Below the pieces are notes generated by a model that had not been told where the DNA came from, did no database searches, and saw only the letters and a program-made list of their open reading frames with translations. From Acidobacteriota bacterium (GTDB lineage Bacteria > Acidobacteriota > Aminicenantia > Aminicenantales > Aminicenantaceae): a stretch of DNA of 7,010 nt. Positions 6,368-7,010 of the stretch are shown here, in pieces. The translations under genes and the position numbers were made by a program. The stretch is taken from the NCBI GenBank assembly GCA_030609975.1, contig JAUWSR010000206.1:1-7010 (forward strand), given 5' to 3'. Numbering within the stretch: the stretch's first letter is position 1; every line of letters begins with the position of its first letter.

Positions 6368-6373
6368 TTTATA
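6368..6373 (-). promoter_or_regulatory. Possible -10 element of the URO-D-like gene
   Basis: On the minus strand this is TATAAA, 5 of 6 matches to the -10 consensus, about 29 bases before ATG 6339. I see no good -35 at 16-18 bases. With the hairpin between the two genes it suggests that the URO-D-like gene can be transcribed apart from the peptidase gene. Confidence 0.25.
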
Positions 6374-6447
6374 CCCCAAAAAGATAAGTTTAAGATCCAC
6401 TAGTCACCCAAATTTCAAGATAACTTCTTTATTATCAATACTAACTC

Positions 6448-6460
6448 GGGGACTGTCCCC
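6448..6460. terminator. GGGGAC/GTCCCC hairpin after the M55 stop codon
   Basis: GGGGACTGTCCCC is a perfect odd-length palindrome with a very stable GC-rich stem, starting four bases after the peptidase stop codon (6466-6464, minus strand). Flanking TAA (6442-6444) and TTA (6464-6466) can extend the pairing past mismatches. No run of T follows on the minus strand, so it is not a textbook rho-independent terminator. It may stabilise the mRNA end, attenuate read-through, or be one copy of a dispersed repeat. Confidence 0.45.
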
Positions 6461-6463
6461 AGA

Positions 6464-7010
6464 TTATTTCCTCATCCAGATAAAGGCCTTCGCGATGTCT
6501 AAGATGGAGTCGCTTTTGTAGGTGAGTTCCCACTCGCCGGTGCGTTCGGCACCAGGATAGAAGGCTCCGCTGTAGACCATCTCTTCACGCTTCAAGGTCA
6601 GCACGAGGGTATAAGGCGCTGACATTTTGTAGGGCTTGTACTGAGCAACCTCCCGCAGGGATTTTTCCACTCCCTTGCGAATCCTATCCCACGCAACTTT
6701 GGGATGCAGATTCACTGCCGAAGCCCCGATGGCGGTTTTGACCGACACGGTTTCAATTTTAGCGAACATTTTTTGAAGCTGGTCACAGAGGGCCGTGTCC
6801 CCCGCTGCAAAAACCACCGGGACATTGTAGTGGCCGGCGATCAAGGCATTCCAACCCGCTTCCGGCAAAGAGATACCGTTGACCGAAGAGTCCATGACTG
6901 TACCGCTCATGGTATGTTCGATGATGGCATCCGGGGTTCCGGCCTTGGCATGATAGCCGATAAAGATCACAGCATCAAAACTTTCGTCGATCCCCTCCAT
7001 CATGGATTTA
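6464..7010 (-). CDS. M55 family D-aminopeptidase (DppA-like), C-terminal part
   Basis: The gene enters from the right edge with no start in the window. An in-frame ATG at 7003 is internal: the preceding codons read K-S, so the sequence KSMMEGIDESFDAVIFIGYHA lines up with the KPFSMVEGLDDTFRGALFLGYHA type of Bacillus subtilis DppA. M55 enzymes are zinc aminopeptidases that form decamers and release D-amino acids such as D-Ala from short peptides. Counting from M at 7003, H18 (in GYHA) and E48 (in PEAG) match DppA zinc ligands His104 and Glu133, and H30 (in EHTM) matches the catalytic His115, with one residue inserted. The N-terminal ligands (DxEG and a further His) lie outside. The fragment ends in a normal C-terminal domain, so there is no sign of decay. 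The next gene on the strand is URO-D-like. Role: probably peptide or cell-wall peptide recycling. Confidence 0.85.
   Translation of the reverse strand, partial: KSMMEGIDESFDAVIFIGYHAKAGTPDAIIEHTMSGTVMDSSVNGISLPEAGWNALIAGHYNVPVVFAAGDTALCDQLQKMFAKIETVSVKTAIGASAVNLHPKVAWDRIRKGVEKSLREVAQYKPYKMSAPYTLVLTLKREEMVYSGAFYPGAERTGEWELTYKSDSILDIAKAFIWMRK

Noticed and set aside
6464..7003. Reading ATG 7003 as the true start of the M55 gene
   Set aside because: The frame stays open to the window edge, the upstream K-S codons match DppA relatives, and the N-terminal zinc ligands would be missing.
1..7010. CRISPR array, tRNA, rRNA, insertion sequence, toxin-antitoxin pair or phage genes
   Set aside because: No regularly spaced repeats, tRNA-like cloverleaf, transposase motif, terminal inverted repeats or small paired frames were found by eye; the gaps are short and ordinary.

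Overview
The window is bacterial chromosomal DNA of moderate GC content. It is densely coding, with short AT-richer gaps, the longest about 206 bases. It holds five complete protein genes and two genes cut by the window edges. Strong AGGAGG/AAGGA-type ribosome binding sites, a stand-alone type of proline dehydrogenase start, a DppA-like M55 peptidase and the style of the TrmL and FolD proteins suggest a Firmicutes-like or other anaerobe-like bacterium. This is an impression from protein style, not a placement.

Layout from left to right. Positions 1-110 (-) hold the first 37 codons of a probable proline dehydrogenase, running off the left edge. Positions 317-1555 (-) encode a galactokinase-like GHMP sugar kinase. 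It is divergent from 1761-3305 (+), a sodium/sugar symporter close to the Vibrio SGLT type. The shared 205-base gap carries a plausible promoter for the kinase and a small dyad. The symporter converges on trmL at 3451-3942 (-), with a compact set of inverted repeats between them that probably acts as a terminator. trmL is divergent from folD at 4124-5008 (+), which has a GTG start and a strong AGGAGG. folD converges on 5077-6339 (-), a URO-D superfamily protein of the methyltransferase-like kind. Upstream of that gene, on the same strand, lies the C-terminal part of an M55 D-aminopeptidase (6464-7010), with a perfect GGGGAC/GTCCCC hairpin just past its stop codon.

The clearest functional link is the divergent symporter/kinase pair: sodium-driven import of galactose or a related sugar, followed by its phosphorylation. 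No other Leloir gene (galT, galE) is in view, so the sugar and its later fate are inferred. trmL (wobble-base methylation of tRNA) and folD (one-carbon folate metabolism) are housekeeping genes in single-gene units. The URO-D-like protein, the M55 peptidase and the proline dehydrogenase fit a lifestyle that uses amino acids, peptides and possibly methylated compounds, but nothing in the window ties them into one pathway.

I see no mobile element, CRISPR array, RNA gene, phage gene or clear novel system. The points worth a second look are altered motifs in the sugar kinase, a possible His replacement of a metal-ligand Cys in the URO-D-like protein, the missing last helix of the symporter, and several short palindromes in the gaps.
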